A stretch of DNA of 18,512 nt from CBINFS01 sp966250015 (GCA_966250015.1 CBINFS010000061.1:1-18512); one strand, 5' to 3'; positions 7,185 to 16,097 are shown, counted from the first letter of the stretch. Notes: a model not told the origin generated them from the letters alone. Numbers and translations are program-made.

Positions 7185-7624
7185 GCACCACGTAAGAAAA
7201 TGGCTCTAAATAAGACAACCACGTCCGATAAATCGCCTGAATTGCCTGTTATTCAATCATTTACGGGACGGTTAATTTTGCATGAATGTAGTTGGACGGT
7301 GCGGCACACCGGGCTTTCGTCGGCTATGACCGAATTGAAACCGGGTCCATTGAGGTCCGGCACGTGGGTAGAGGCACACATTCAAGCGTGGACAACTCGG
7401 GATGGCTTGGTCGTAAACGGTGTGAGTACTCCGGCGACGAAGCAGTTGAAAAAGACTCAAAATGCGACCGTTCTGCCACGTTCTGGGCATTCCGTGCGTG
7501 ATTTTTATGAAGGAGTTTGCCGGTGGAACCGCTGGGGGTAAATCGTGTTTGAGGCACACGAAAAAACCACGTGGCACGCTCGGAAGGCCTGGATAAGTTT
7601 TTACAGGACGGGGTGGCTTTTACT
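7185..7624. other. Gene-free stretch between the TonB receptor and the speD promoter
   Basis: Several open frames of 60-120 codons cross this stretch on both strands, but none has a good ribosome site, recognisable motif or the codon use of neighbouring genes. The longest (7179-7541, plus strand, GTG start) is judged unlikely. A short CGTGT/ACACG hairpin followed by AAAAAA lies near 7545-7567. I see nothing else here. Confidence 0.5.
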
Positions 7625-7654
7625 TTTGACACCTCGGAATTTTTAATAACTTTG
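7625..7654 (+). promoter_or_regulatory. Candidate Bacteroidota-type promoter for speD
   Basis: TTTG (7625-7628), 18 bases, then TAACTTTG (7647-7654), a perfect match to the TAnnTTTG box of Bacteroidota promoters. A start of transcription near 7660 would give speD a leader of about 300 bases. The overlapping TTGACA (7627-7632) also resembles a classic -35 box. Confidence 0.55.
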
Positions 7655-7966
7655 CCGTGTCAGTAAAGTGTGCCAGATGCCACCTGGTAAATCCTTAACC
7701 GCAATGATCCGCGTACAAAACATGCATAATCCGTTTCTCTTCGGCGGCTAGCCGGGGTTAAACGGTGCGCTAGCGGCTGGTGAAGCAAGCTAAAGGGGAT
7801 CGCGACAGTAGCGTGGTAACATAACGTCTTCCGGCGCCCCCTACCCTTCGTCACCAGGACTGCGGTTGTATGGGTGGATGTGCCCCGCTGTTTGGGGTCG
7901 CTAACACATACAATGTTTCTCCGTGAGTGGCACACGGGGGGTGCATCACTTAAAGGAGGGTAGTCA
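7655..7966 (+). promoter_or_regulatory. Long speD leader with structured segment and strong ribosome site
   Basis: If the promoter at 7625-7654 is used, these 300 bases are untranslated leader. Nested pairing is visible: TTGTATG (7866-7872) with CATACAA (7907-7913), enclosing CCCC (7883-7886) with GGGG (7894-7897). GC-rich repeats around 7741-7780 could also pair. AAGGAGGG at 7953-7960 is a strong Shine-Dalgarno site seven bases before the ATG. No SAM-riboswitch consensus is recognised. The leader could sense polyamines or SAM, but that is a guess. Confidence 0.4.
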
Positions 7967-8359
7967 ATGGAAGCACTCGGAAGGCAGATTCTCGTCGAGT
8001 TTTACGACTGTGACCGGGAAGTTCTGAACAACGAGGACCTGATTCGCGAACTCATGCTGGAAGGTGTTCGCCGGTCGGGGGCAACGATCATTTCAGACAC
8101 ATTTCATGCGTTCAGTCCATTCGGAGTAAGCGGTGTTGTGGTGATTGCTGAATCGCACGTAGCCATTCATTCCTGGCCTGAACACGGGTATGCGGCGGTT
8201 GACATTTTCACGTGCGGTGAATCCATCGATCCGTGGGTCATTCAAAAGTTTCTACAACAGAGCTTTGACGCCCGCAACGTTTCGAGTATGGAGTTGAAAC
8301 GCGGACTTTTTCCGGAGCGCGTGCCTCACAAGCCGGTGCTGGAGGAAGTACCAGCCTGA
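7967..8359 (+). CDS. speD: S-adenosylmethionine decarboxylase proenzyme (class 1B)
   Basis: SpeD decarboxylates S-adenosylmethionine to supply aminopropyl groups for spermidine. The 130-residue product is the usual length for the small class 1B enzyme (Thermotoga type). The self-cleavage site is Glu62-Ser63 within VVVIAESHVAIHSWPEHGYA. Ser63 becomes the pyruvoyl cofactor, and His68 and Cys83 (DIFTCGES) are the processing and catalytic residues; all occupy the same numbers as in the Thermotoga enzyme. A strong AAGGAGGG site lies seven bases before the ATG, unusual in this window. The gene precedes speE by 90 bases, with an intrinsic terminator between them (8384-8432). Regulation may involve the long leader upstream. 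The catalytic set is complete. Confidence 0.96.
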   Translation: MEALGRQILVEFYDCDREVLNNEDLIRELMLEGVRRSGATIISDTFHAFSPFGVSGVVVIAESHVAIHSWPEHGYAAVDIFTCGESIDPWVIQKFLQQSFDARNVSSMELKRGLFPERVPHKPVLEEVPA

Positions 8360-8383
8360 CAACAACTGGGTAGTTCGTATCTT

Positions 8384-8432
8384 ACGCGTGGTGCCTTTCG
8401 GGACTCCCGGGAAGCACCACGCGTCATTTTTT
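8384..8432 (+). terminator. Strong intrinsic terminator between speD and speE
   Basis: ACGCGTGGTGC (8384-8394) pairs perfectly with GCACCACGCGT (8414-8424). Further inner pairing includes GGG/CCC. CA and six Ts (8427-8432) follow. It ends speD transcripts and stops 17 bases before the speE ATG, so speE must rely on read-through, attenuation or a promoter inside this short region. Confidence 0.9.
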
Positions 8433-8449
8433 ATTCATTCTGAAGATCG

Positions 8450-9331
8450 ATGAGCGAGCAAAAGTACTTTCAGCTACAATACACCGAGTTGTGGGAGGGT
8501 AAGACGGGAATTACGTTCGGCTTAAACGACATCCTCTTCAGCCGGCAGAGTGCTTACCAGAAGGTGCAAGTACTCGAAACCGATGCACACGGGCGGGTCT
8601 TGACACTTGACGGCCTCGTCATGCTGACCGAGCGTGACGAGTTCGTCTACCACGAGATGATCTCCCATCCCGCGTTGTGCCTATTGAAGGATGCCGAACG
8701 GGTGCTGGTCGTCGGCGGCGGCGACGGGGGTACGGTCCGTGAGATCCTGCGCCATCCTTCGATCAAGCACGTGGACCTCGTCGAGATCGACGAAATGGTG
8801 ATCAACACGTCCCGTGAGTTCTTCCCCACGGTCAGCTCCGCCTTTGACGATCCGCGACTGAACATACGGGTGCAGGACGGGATTGCGTTCGTCAAGGCGA
8901 CTGAGGCGGCAGCGTACGACCTCGTCATCGTCGACTCGACGGACCCCGTCGGATTTGCCGAAGGGCTGTTCGGAGAAGACTTTTACCGTGACTGTGCGCG
9001 CATTTTGACGGATCGCGGCATCCTGGCTGCTCAGACCGAATCGCCGTTCGACCGTTCGTTTCACGGCACGCTCCAGGACGCGCACAACCTGCTGAACCGG
9101 CTCTTTCCGCAGGTCCACATGTACCTCGCCTCCATTCCCACCTATCCGTTTGGAACCTGGTCGTTTACGATGGCGACGAAGGGGCTACATCCGGTGGACG
9201 ACTTCGATCCCGAGGCGGCGAGGAGGCTGCTGGCTCCTTTCAAGGACGACCTCAAGTACTACAACCCGGAGATTCATACGGCAGCCTTTGCACTGCCGAA
9301 CTTCGTCAGGAAGCTGATTCAGACGGCTTAG
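8450..9331 (+). CDS. speE: Spermidine synthase (aminopropyltransferase)
   Basis: SpeE transfers the aminopropyl group from decarboxylated SAM to putrescine, giving spermidine and methylthioadenosine. The 293-residue product has the N-terminal beta domain (about 1-60) and the Rossmann domain with VLVVGGGDGGTVREIL (85-100), acidic Glu112 after the second strand (DLVEIDE) and Asp143-Gly. The gate and catalytic motif is DSTDPVG (162-168); Asp162 is the expected proton acceptor. 'YHEM' at 67-70 and 'PTYPFGTWSF' also match the family. Length is typical. The start has only a weak GAAGA upstream. It is paired with speD, but a terminator separates them. Its stop lies eight bases from the stop of the convergent pyrophosphatase-like gene, with no terminator visible between. 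Confidence 0.96.
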   Translation: MSEQKYFQLQYTELWEGKTGITFGLNDILFSRQSAYQKVQVLETDAHGRVLTLDGLVMLTERDEFVYHEMISHPALCLLKDAERVLVVGGGDGGTVREILRHPSIKHVDLVEIDEMVINTSREFFPTVSSAFDDPRLNIRVQDGIAFVKATEAAAYDLVIVDSTDPVGFAEGLFGEDFYRDCARILTDRGILAAQTESPFDRSFHGTLQDAHNLLNRLFPQVHMYLASIPTYPFGTWSFTMATKGLHPVDDFDPEAARRLLAPFKDDLKYYNPEIHTAAFALPNFVRKLIQTA

Positions 9332-9339
9332 GTGGCGAC

Positions 9340-9753
9340 TTACCAGAAGGTGTGCATCGGGCGGCGCAAAACGAGCACGCCGTCCATGAGAAGGGGGTTG
9401 AAGTTGATAAACCCGTTTACGAGGTACACTTCGACAGGCGTGCAGTTGTACATCAGCTTGAACTCCTGATCTCCCTTGCGATAGTCGGTCGTGACGATCA
9501 GTCCGACGAGGCCGGCGCCGCCGGTGCCGACAAAGACGTCGATCTCCGCCCCGTCAGTCGCCACCGTGTCGTTGACGTATCCGTAGTCGATGGGATAGAT
9601 GATGTCGGCGTGCACCGGATGGACGGAGTGGAGTGGACGATCGATGGTGTAGCCGTTTTCCTCGATCAGACGTTCCCAGCGCTCCCAGGCGAAGTGACGC
9701 CGGATCATTTCGGCGAACGCCGCCCGCTCGTCGCGGGATAAAAATGCGGGCAT
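9340..9753 (-). CDS. Small inorganic-pyrophosphatase-like protein
   Basis: The 137-residue product carries the family I pyrophosphatase core in short form: YPIDYGYVNDT (53-63), DGAEIDVFVG (67-76) and a later TTDYRKGDQ (88-96). Compared with E. coli Ppa, Asp67 and Asp72 match metal ligands D65 and D70, and Asp90 and Asp95 keep the spacing of D97 and D102. However, the position of catalytic D67 is Ala69, and the usual Lys of the third motif is displaced. It is also shorter than the usual roughly 175 residues. Short relatives with a 'YPINYGY' motif are annotated as pyrophosphatases in other bacteria, so it may hydrolyse PPi or another phosphoanhydride. It is convergent with speE and separated from aspS by the aspS terminator, so it is probably transcribed alone. 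Activity is uncertain. Confidence 0.7.
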   Translation of the reverse strand: MPAFLSRDERAAFAEMIRRHFAWERWERLIEENGYTIDRPLHSVHPVHADIIYPIDYGYVNDTVATDGAEIDVFVGTGGAGLVGLIVTTDYRKGDQEFKLMYNCTPVEVYLVNGFINFNPLLMDGVLVLRRPMHTFW

Positions 9754-9780
9754 CTTGTCTTCGAGATTGCCGGTGGGAAT

Positions 9781-9817
9781 AAAAAGGGCGGGCTCACACC
9801 GCGGTGGGCCCGCCCTT
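9781..9817 (-). terminator. Intrinsic terminator of aspS
   Basis: AAGGGCGGGC (9784-9793) pairs with GCCCGCCCTT (9808-9817), with an inner self-complementary CACCGCGGTG (9797-9806). On the minus strand the stem is followed by TTTTTATT. It begins 17 bases after the aspS stop. Confidence 0.9.
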
Positions 9818-9833
9818 CACTTTTTACGGCACT

Positions 9834-11687
9834 TTAGGGCTTCCGTTTTTGGTCTTCAGGTTCGACCGTCCGTATGTGGAGCTCTTTGAGCTGTTTTTCG
9901 TCGACGACGTCCGGCGACTGAACCATCAGCTCCTGCGCGGTCTGCGTTTTGGGGAACGCGATGACGTCGCGGATATTCGAGGTCCCTCCAAGCGCCATCG
10001 TGATGCGGTCGAGGCCGAAGGCGATGCCGCCGTGCGGTGGTGCGCCGTAGCGGAACGCGTCGAGGAGGAATCCGAAGCGCCGCTGCGCCTCTTCCTCGTC
10101 GATGTTCAGCAGACTGAACATCTGCTGCTGAACCGAGCGGTCGTGGATACGGATAGAACCGCCGCCGATTTCGGCGCCGTTCAGCACGAGGTCGTAGGCG
10201 CGTGCTCTCGCCTCACCCGGCTTCTCGAGCAGCGTCTCGATGTCGTCCGGATGGGGTGACGTGAACGGGTGGTGCATCGCGTAGTAGCGGTTGTCGCCCG
10301 CATCCCACTCGAGGAGGGGGAATTCGGTGACCCACACGAACTTCCACTGCGGCTCGTCAACCCCGTCGTCGCTGATCAGACCCAGCTCGCGTGCCATGTG
10401 GAGGCGGAGCGCTCCCATGTTCTCGTAGATTCGGGGCGCCTTGCCGGCGAGGATCAGGACGAGGTCGCCGGCCTTGGCGCCGATCTGCTCGACGGCGCGC
10501 TGGACGAATGGGGTGGGCAATACGCTGTCCCTGACCGAGGAGTAGATCTCCGAGCCGTCAGAGGGCAGCTTGAAGTAGACGAGGCCGCCTGCGCCGATTT
10601 TTTTGCGGACGATCTCCTTGTCCAGGCGGTCCATGGCGCCACGGCCGAGGTCGCCCTCACCGGGGACGTTGATGCCGGTGATGAAGCCGCCCTCCTTGAT
10701 GATTTCGTCGAAGACGCGGAAACCGGAGCCCTTGAACGACTCGGTCAGGTCGTGGATTTCTAGACCGAATCGCAGGTCCGGCTTATCGGATCCATACCGC
10801 TTCATGGCTTCAGCGTACGTCAGGCGCGGGAAGGGGGTGGGTAGGTCCACCCCGATGGCATCCTTCCAGACGGTCTTGATCATGCCCTCCATGAGCTCCT
10901 GGATGAGCTCTTCGGTGGCGAAGGTGATCTCGACGTCGATCTGGGTGAACTCCGGCTGGCGATCGGCCCGGAGGTCTTCGTCCCGGAAGCACTTGACGAT
11001 CTGGAAGTAGCGGTCGAGCCCGGCGACCATCAGGATCTGCTTGTACGTCTGGGGCGATTGAGGCAGCGCGTAGAACTTGCCCGGGTGAACGCGGCTCGGG
11101 ACGAGGTAGTCGCGCGCGCCTTCAGGCGTAGACTTGCTCAGCACGGGGGTTTCGATCTCGACGAACCCGTGCTCGTCGAAGTAGCGCCGGACCGACTGGG
11201 TGATGCGGTGCCGGAGCAGCAGGATCCGCTGGAGCTCGGGGCGCCGGAGGTCGAGATAACGGTAGCGCAGGCGCAGGTCCTCGTTGGCGAGCACCCGTTT
11301 CTCTTCGTGCGCCGAAACGCTGAACGGGAGGGGTTCGGCGGTATTGAGAATGAGAATGTCCTCTACACGAACTTCGATCTCGCCCGTCGGGAGCTTCGGG
11401 TTGACCGTCTCGGGTGAGCGAGGCGCAACCGTTCCCCTGATCGAAATGACGTACTCGTTGCGGAGATATTCTGCTTTTTCGTAGGCTTCCTGGTGGTCCT
11501 GTGGGGAAAACACGATCTGAGTGAGCCCGAAGCGGTCGCGGAGGTCGATGAAGATCACGCCTCCCAAGTCCCGCCGGGTGTCGACCCAGCCTTTCAGCAC
11601 GACCTTCGTGCCCACGTCTTTGAGTCGGAGCTCCCCGTTGGTATGTGTTCGGGGGCCGTGTGTGTCTTTATAAACGACTTGTTGCAT
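9834..11687 (-). CDS. aspS: Aspartate-tRNA ligase (bacterial type)
   Basis: AspS charges tRNA-Asp with aspartate in the cytoplasm. The 617-residue product has the complete bacterial architecture. The N-terminal OB-fold anticodon domain includes GWVDTRRDLGGVIFIDLRDR (33-52). Class II motif 2 is FRDEDLRADRQPEFTQ (234-249). The bacterial GAD insertion spans about 295-430, and motif 3 is GGIAFGLDRITMAL (553-566). Leu41 in RRDLGG is the residue found in discriminating AspRS, where the non-discriminating enzymes that also charge tRNA-Asn usually carry His; this suggests a discriminating enzyme, an inference from one position. The start lacks a strong ribosome site but sits just before the family's 'RTHTNGELR' start. 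It is monocistronic by appearance, with a strong terminator downstream. Confidence 0.98.
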   Translation of the reverse strand: MQQVVYKDTHGPRTHTNGELRLKDVGTKVVLKGWVDTRRDLGGVIFIDLRDRFGLTQIVFSPQDHQEAYEKAEYLRNEYVISIRGTVAPRSPETVNPKLPTGEIEVRVEDILILNTAEPLPFSVSAHEEKRVLANEDLRLRYRYLDLRRPELQRILLLRHRITQSVRRYFDEHGFVEIETPVLSKSTPEGARDYLVPSRVHPGKFYALPQSPQTYKQILMVAGLDRYFQIVKCFRDEDLRADRQPEFTQIDVEITFATEELIQELMEGMIKTVWKDAIGVDLPTPFPRLTYAEAMKRYGSDKPDLRFGLEIHDLTESFKGSGFRVFDEIIKEGGFITGINVPGEGDLGRGAMDRLDKEIVRKKIGAGGLVYFKLPSDGSEIYSSVRDSVLPTPFVQRAVEQIGAKAGDLVLILAGKAPRIYENMGALRLHMARELGLISDDGVDEPQWKFVWVTEFPLLEWDAGDNRYYAMHHPFTSPHPDDIETLLEKPGEARARAYDLVLNGAEIGGGSIRIHDRSVQQQMFSLLNIDEEEAQRRFGFLLDAFRYGAPPHGGIAFGLDRITMALGGTSNIRDVIAFPKTQTAQELMVQSPDVVDEKQLKELHIRTVEPEDQKRKP

Positions 11688-12027
11688 CAGATGTCCATGG
11701 ATAACTACCTAACACGTATCGCCTCCTTGAGGCGGCGCGGCGAGCGATTCGAGTGAATCCCCGGCGAAAAAAACGCGGTTCCCAATATACGACGTTCTGC
11801 AAATAAGTCTCGAATATCAATGCTTTGAAATCACAGTGGCATCCGGTGATTGATCCATATGGCCGGATAGCGCCAAATTCGTCAAATACTCGGGGGTTCA
11901 AAAATGAACCTTTACTTTCTTTTGGTTTATGAGATTGTTATGCTTCGCAAGTTTCCGGGAAGGGGCATCGGTCGTCCGCTTTTCGGGAAAAACGCTTTGA
12001 ACGTCACATTCAAATCTGGTCATTTCA
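11688..12027. other. Divergent intergenic region between aspS and the peptide transporter
   Basis: About 340 bases, more AT-rich than the flanking genes, must hold the promoters of two divergent genes. No clear TAnnTTTG box, palindrome or RNA structure stands out. A T-rich run (11911-11940) followed by TTATGCTT lies about 85-115 bases before the transporter and is the best place for its promoter, without a convincing consensus. An open frame crossing it on the minus strand is judged spurious. Confidence 0.4.
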
Positions 12028-13581
<1,554 letters not shown>

Positions 13582-13609
13582 CCGATCCAGTCTTTCCAGC
13601 TTTGAATTC

Positions 13610-13645
13610 AAGGGCGTGATCGCAGCGTGTGGTCACGCCCTTTTT
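13610..13645 (+). terminator. Intrinsic terminator of the peptide transporter, abutting dut
   Basis: AAGGGCGTGA (13610-13619) pairs with TCACGCCCTT (13633-13642), running into TTTTT (13641-13645). It lies 28 bases after the transporter stop and ends only 12 bases before the dut ATG at 13658. Confidence 0.88.
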
Positions 13646-13657
13646 ATCTTAATCGGT

Positions 13658-14113
13658 ATGACACCACTTCGAATTCCCATCCGGCGGCTTCCCCATGCGG
13701 AAGGCCTGCCGCTTGCAACACACGCTACTGCTTACAGCGCGGGGGTAGACCTGCTGGCTGCGGTGCCGGAGGAGGCCCCGCTCACACTCAATCCGGGCGA
13801 CCGGGCGATCGTGCCTACCGGTATCCAGATAGCCCTGCCGCCCGGCTATGAGGGTCAGGTGCGGCCTCGAAGCGGGCTTGCGGCCAAGTACGGTATTACC
13901 GTGCTCAACAGCCCGGGCACTATCGACGCGGACTACCGGGGCGAGGTTGGCGTGATCCTGATCAACCTGGGGCGGGAACCATTCATCGTCAGGCGTGGAG
14001 AACGAATTGCCCAGCTCGTCGTCGCCCGTCACGAGCGGATTCAATGGGAAGAGGTCGATTCACTCGATTCGACCGGACGTGGAGAAGGAGGGTTCGGCCA
14101 TACAGGACGCTGA
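13658..14113 (+). CDS. dut: dUTP diphosphatase
   Basis: Dut hydrolyses dUTP to dUMP and PPi, keeping uracil out of DNA and feeding dTMP synthesis. The 151-residue product has all five motifs of the trimeric family: AGVDLLA (28-34), RPRSGLA (69-75), GTIDADYRGE (87-96, with the substrate-gating Tyr93), RGERIAQLVV (113-122) and RGEGGFGHTG (141-150). Length matches bacterial dUTPases. The frame is open upstream to an ATG at 13616, but that start lies inside the transporter's terminator hairpin and adds 14 residues with no family counterpart, so 13658 is chosen. There is no Shine-Dalgarno site, and the ATG is only 12 bases beyond the terminator T-run, so the mRNA may be leaderless or made by read-through. 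A decayed SDR gene follows after 22 bases. Confidence 0.95.
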   Translation: MTPLRIPIRRLPHAEGLPLATHATAYSAGVDLLAAVPEEAPLTLNPGDRAIVPTGIQIALPPGYEGQVRPRSGLAAKYGITVLNSPGTIDADYRGEVGVILINLGREPFIVRRGERIAQLVVARHERIQWEEVDSLDSTGRGEGGFGHTGR

Positions 14114-14135
14114 CCTTTTGTGCGGGTTGAGGGGA

Positions 14136-14280
14136 ATGCTGCGCGGGAAGAAGAAGGTGCTGGTGACCGGTGGCTCGAGGGGAATCGAGCGATAGCTCTG
14201 CGCCACGTCCACGTGTGAAGGCGCGGACGTGGCGCAGAGGAAATGGTGGAGCTGGTACGCGGCTTAGGCAAAACGTCGGC
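14136..14280 (+). pseudogene. Decayed N-terminal remnant of a short-chain dehydrogenase/reductase (SDR)
   Basis: From the ATG at 14136 (GAGGGG just upstream) the frame reads MLRGKKKVLVTGGSRGI, the typical first strand and TGxxxGxG nucleotide-binding motif of an SDR, then meets a stop at 14193-14195. Shifting frame gives RAIALR (14186-14203), shifting back gives EGADVA (14217-14234), and shifting again gives MVELVRGLGKTSA (14243-14281). These occur in the order expected for an SDR (GIGRAIAL...EGADV...ELVRGLG). At least three frame changes are needed, and the catalytic Tyr-x3-Lys half is missing because the omp gene on the other strand begins its 3' end at 14292. The remnant is therefore non-functional as an enzyme. 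A perfect 15-bp inverted repeat (14196-14239) lies inside it. Confidence 0.75.
14196..14239. repeat. Perfect 15-bp inverted repeat inside the SDR remnant
   Basis: CTCTGCGCCACGTCC (14196-14210) is the exact inverse of GGACGTGGCGCAGAG (14225-14239), with a 14-base loop. There is no T-run on either side, so it is not a classic terminator, yet it lies between the ends of two convergent genes (dut and the omp gene) and could protect or end both mRNAs. The right arm fits the SDR reading EGADVAQR; the left arm does not fit SDR similarity beyond ALR. Confidence 0.85.
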
Positions 14281-14291
14281 GCGTGATCTGA

Positions 14292-15989
14292 TCAGAAGCT
14301 CGGGCTGAGTCGCAGCCAGAGGCTCGGGCTCATGCCGGTGCCCACGTCTTTGAGCGGAAAGGCGAGCTCGAGGCGCACGTTGCGGTCGTCAAGACCGACG
14401 CCGAACCCGGCGGAGGGGAGGACGTCGTCGAAGTCGAACGAGCTCTCGTCCGTACCGGCCCAGCCCGCGTCGGCGAACCCGAAGACCTGCAGGTCCTCGA
14501 AGAGGTCGTCGAAAAGGCTGAGGTTGTCCACCACGTACTCGACGTTTGCGAGCAGCATTTTCGTCCCGGCAAAGGCGTTCTGTGGATAACCCCGGACGGA
14601 GCCGATGCCGCCGAGCACGAACTCCTTCTGGAGTGGCACGTCGCCGTTGACGAGCCCGCCGCGAAGGCGGAAGCCGTAGCTGCTGTGGCGGGTCGTCGGA
14701 ATGTAGAAGCGGGCGTCGGCCAAGTATCGGGTGTACGTGAAGTCTCCGCCGAGGCCTGCCAGCTCGACCTCCGCACGGAAGGCGGTGCCGCGCGGGATGG
14801 TGCGATAGCCATACACGCGACCCCCTTCGAGGGCAATCACGAAGGCGTTGATGCGGGCTTCGTCGACCGGGGGATTAAACCGGAACCCGTTGCCGCCAAA
14901 GACTGACCATCGGGTGTTCCGTTCCAGGCTGCTGTACTCCTCGGAGCGGTAACCGGCGCTAAGCTGGGCGTAGGGGGTGAGACGCTGGACTCCGTAGAAC
15001 GTCCAACCTTCTACCTGGTAGTAGTCGAAGAAGTCGTTTTCGAAGAAGAAGGCGGCGAGGGAGTTTTCGATCCAGTTCGATTTCCAGAGGTCGTTCGTCG
15101 CGGTGTTGCGGCGGTAGGCGCCACCCAGCTTCGTGGCGAAGTCGCTGTAGCGGCTGCCGACGCGAGTTTCGAGACCGGCCTCGTACCGCCACTCGTTGAG
15201 GGAAAAGGCATAGCCGACCTGCCCCACGATCCGGCTGCGCTCGAAGTCGTCCCATTCGAGCGGGCGGCTTCCGACGCCGAGCACGAAGCCTTCGACGCGA
15301 TTGTACCTCACGGCCGGGATGGTACGATACAGAGCCGTTTCCGCAAAAGGCCAGCGGTACGGGAAGTCCCCCACAAACACACCGGCGTCGTAACGACGGT
15401 CGAACGAGCTCGAGCGCCACCGGCGCCTGGACGGGTGGTCGTCGTCTTTTTCCTCGTTTTCGGCCCATAAATCCGAGTCCGGAGCGTCAACGATTTCCTC
15501 GGACGGCCCGTAATAGGCTTCATCAGCGGCTGACTCGTAGCGGAGCCTTCGCGTGAGAGCGAGTGCTTCCTCCAGCTGCGCCTCGACTTCCTCGAGATCG
15601 GGAGAAGAAACCGATTCAGCTTCCTGTTCCCGTTCGGCTCTCAACGCGGCGACCTGTTCGTTGAGGTCTCGGAGCGACGCTTCGAGCCGTGCGAGGTCCT
15701 CTTCGCTCAAACGATCCCGGTCGGGCACCTCTTCGAGGCCTTCAAGCTGCAGGACGGTGTCTCCCTCCCTCAAGGTCGTCGACCTGATCTCGTCGACGAT
15801 CTCACGCAGGCGATCGCCCGATGGTCCGTCTTCATCGAGCGTGGCCGCCTCACGGACGAGGTCTACGATCGGGCCGAGCAGGTTCTCGATGAGCCCCTTG
15901 CGTTCGGGACGTTCCTGGGCGTATAGCGGTGTCGCGACGAGCAAGAGCAGGATGGAAAAAACAACGGTGAGGTGGTAGAAACGGCTCAT
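14292..15989 (-). CDS. Omp85/surface-antigen-type outer-membrane barrel protein with coiled-coil N-terminus
   Basis: The 565-residue product has a signal peptide (1-24, cleavage near TPLYA|QE), then a long acidic coiled-coil-like helix region (about 60-150, rich in Glu, Leu and Arg). A low-complexity charged linker (about 160-195, ending DDDHPSRRRWRSSS) follows, then a beta barrel to the C-terminus. The barrel carries EFVLGGIGSVRGYPQNAFAG, the 'VRGY' strand motif of the Omp85/Bac_surface_Ag family, and ends in phenylalanine. No POTRA repeat is recognised in front of the barrel, which is unusual for BamA or TamA; patatin-like or YaiO-like barrels are alternatives. The role could be outer-membrane insertion or secretion, or envelope structure; it is unknown. 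The gene seems monocistronic and lies 108 bases after the glycosyltransferase on the same strand. Confidence 0.8.
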   Translation of the reverse strand: MSRFYHLTVVFSILLLLVATPLYAQERPERKGLIENLLGPIVDLVREAATLDEDGPSGDRLREIVDEIRSTTLREGDTVLQLEGLEEVPDRDRLSEEDLARLEASLRDLNEQVAALRAEREQEAESVSSPDLEEVEAQLEEALALTRRLRYESAADEAYYGPSEEIVDAPDSDLWAENEEKDDDHPSRRRWRSSSFDRRYDAGVFVGDFPYRWPFAETALYRTIPAVRYNRVEGFVLGVGSRPLEWDDFERSRIVGQVGYAFSLNEWRYEAGLETRVGSRYSDFATKLGGAYRRNTATNDLWKSNWIENSLAAFFFENDFFDYYQVEGWTFYGVQRLTPYAQLSAGYRSEEYSSLERNTRWSVFGGNGFRFNPPVDEARINAFVIALEGGRVYGYRTIPRGTAFRAEVELAGLGGDFTYTRYLADARFYIPTTRHSSYGFRLRGGLVNGDVPLQKEFVLGGIGSVRGYPQNAFAGTKMLLANVEYVVDNLSLFDDLFEDLQVFGFADAGWAGTDESSFDFDDVLPSAGFGVGLDDRNVRLELAFPLKDVGTGMSPSLWLRLSPSF

Positions 15990-16097
15990 GATGGATCAAT
16001 GGATCATGTACAAAGTCAGGACAGGAGTGCCAGCGCACGGGTACGCCTGAAATACGAACCGGCGTCTCGAATGGTTACAACGTGGGCGAATAAAGTG

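Noticed and set aside
7179..7541. 120-codon plus-strand frame between the TonB receptor and speD
   Set aside because: GTG start without a ribosome site, mixed codon use, no motif; other frames of similar size overlap it on both strands.
7660..7935. 91-codon minus-strand frame opposite the speD leader
   Set aside because: No ribosome site or motif, and it lies where the speD leader is expected.
7655..7966. Known SAM or other riboswitch, or tmRNA, in the speD leader
   Set aside because: I looked for the SAM-I, SAM-II and B12-box consensus and a tmRNA tag reading frame and saw none.
11668..11901. 77-codon minus-strand frame overlapping the start of aspS
   Set aside because: Overlaps aspS in another frame, with no motif or ribosome site.
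13616..13657. Longer dut start at 13616
   Set aside because: It lies within the transporter's terminator hairpin and adds residues not typical of dUTPases.
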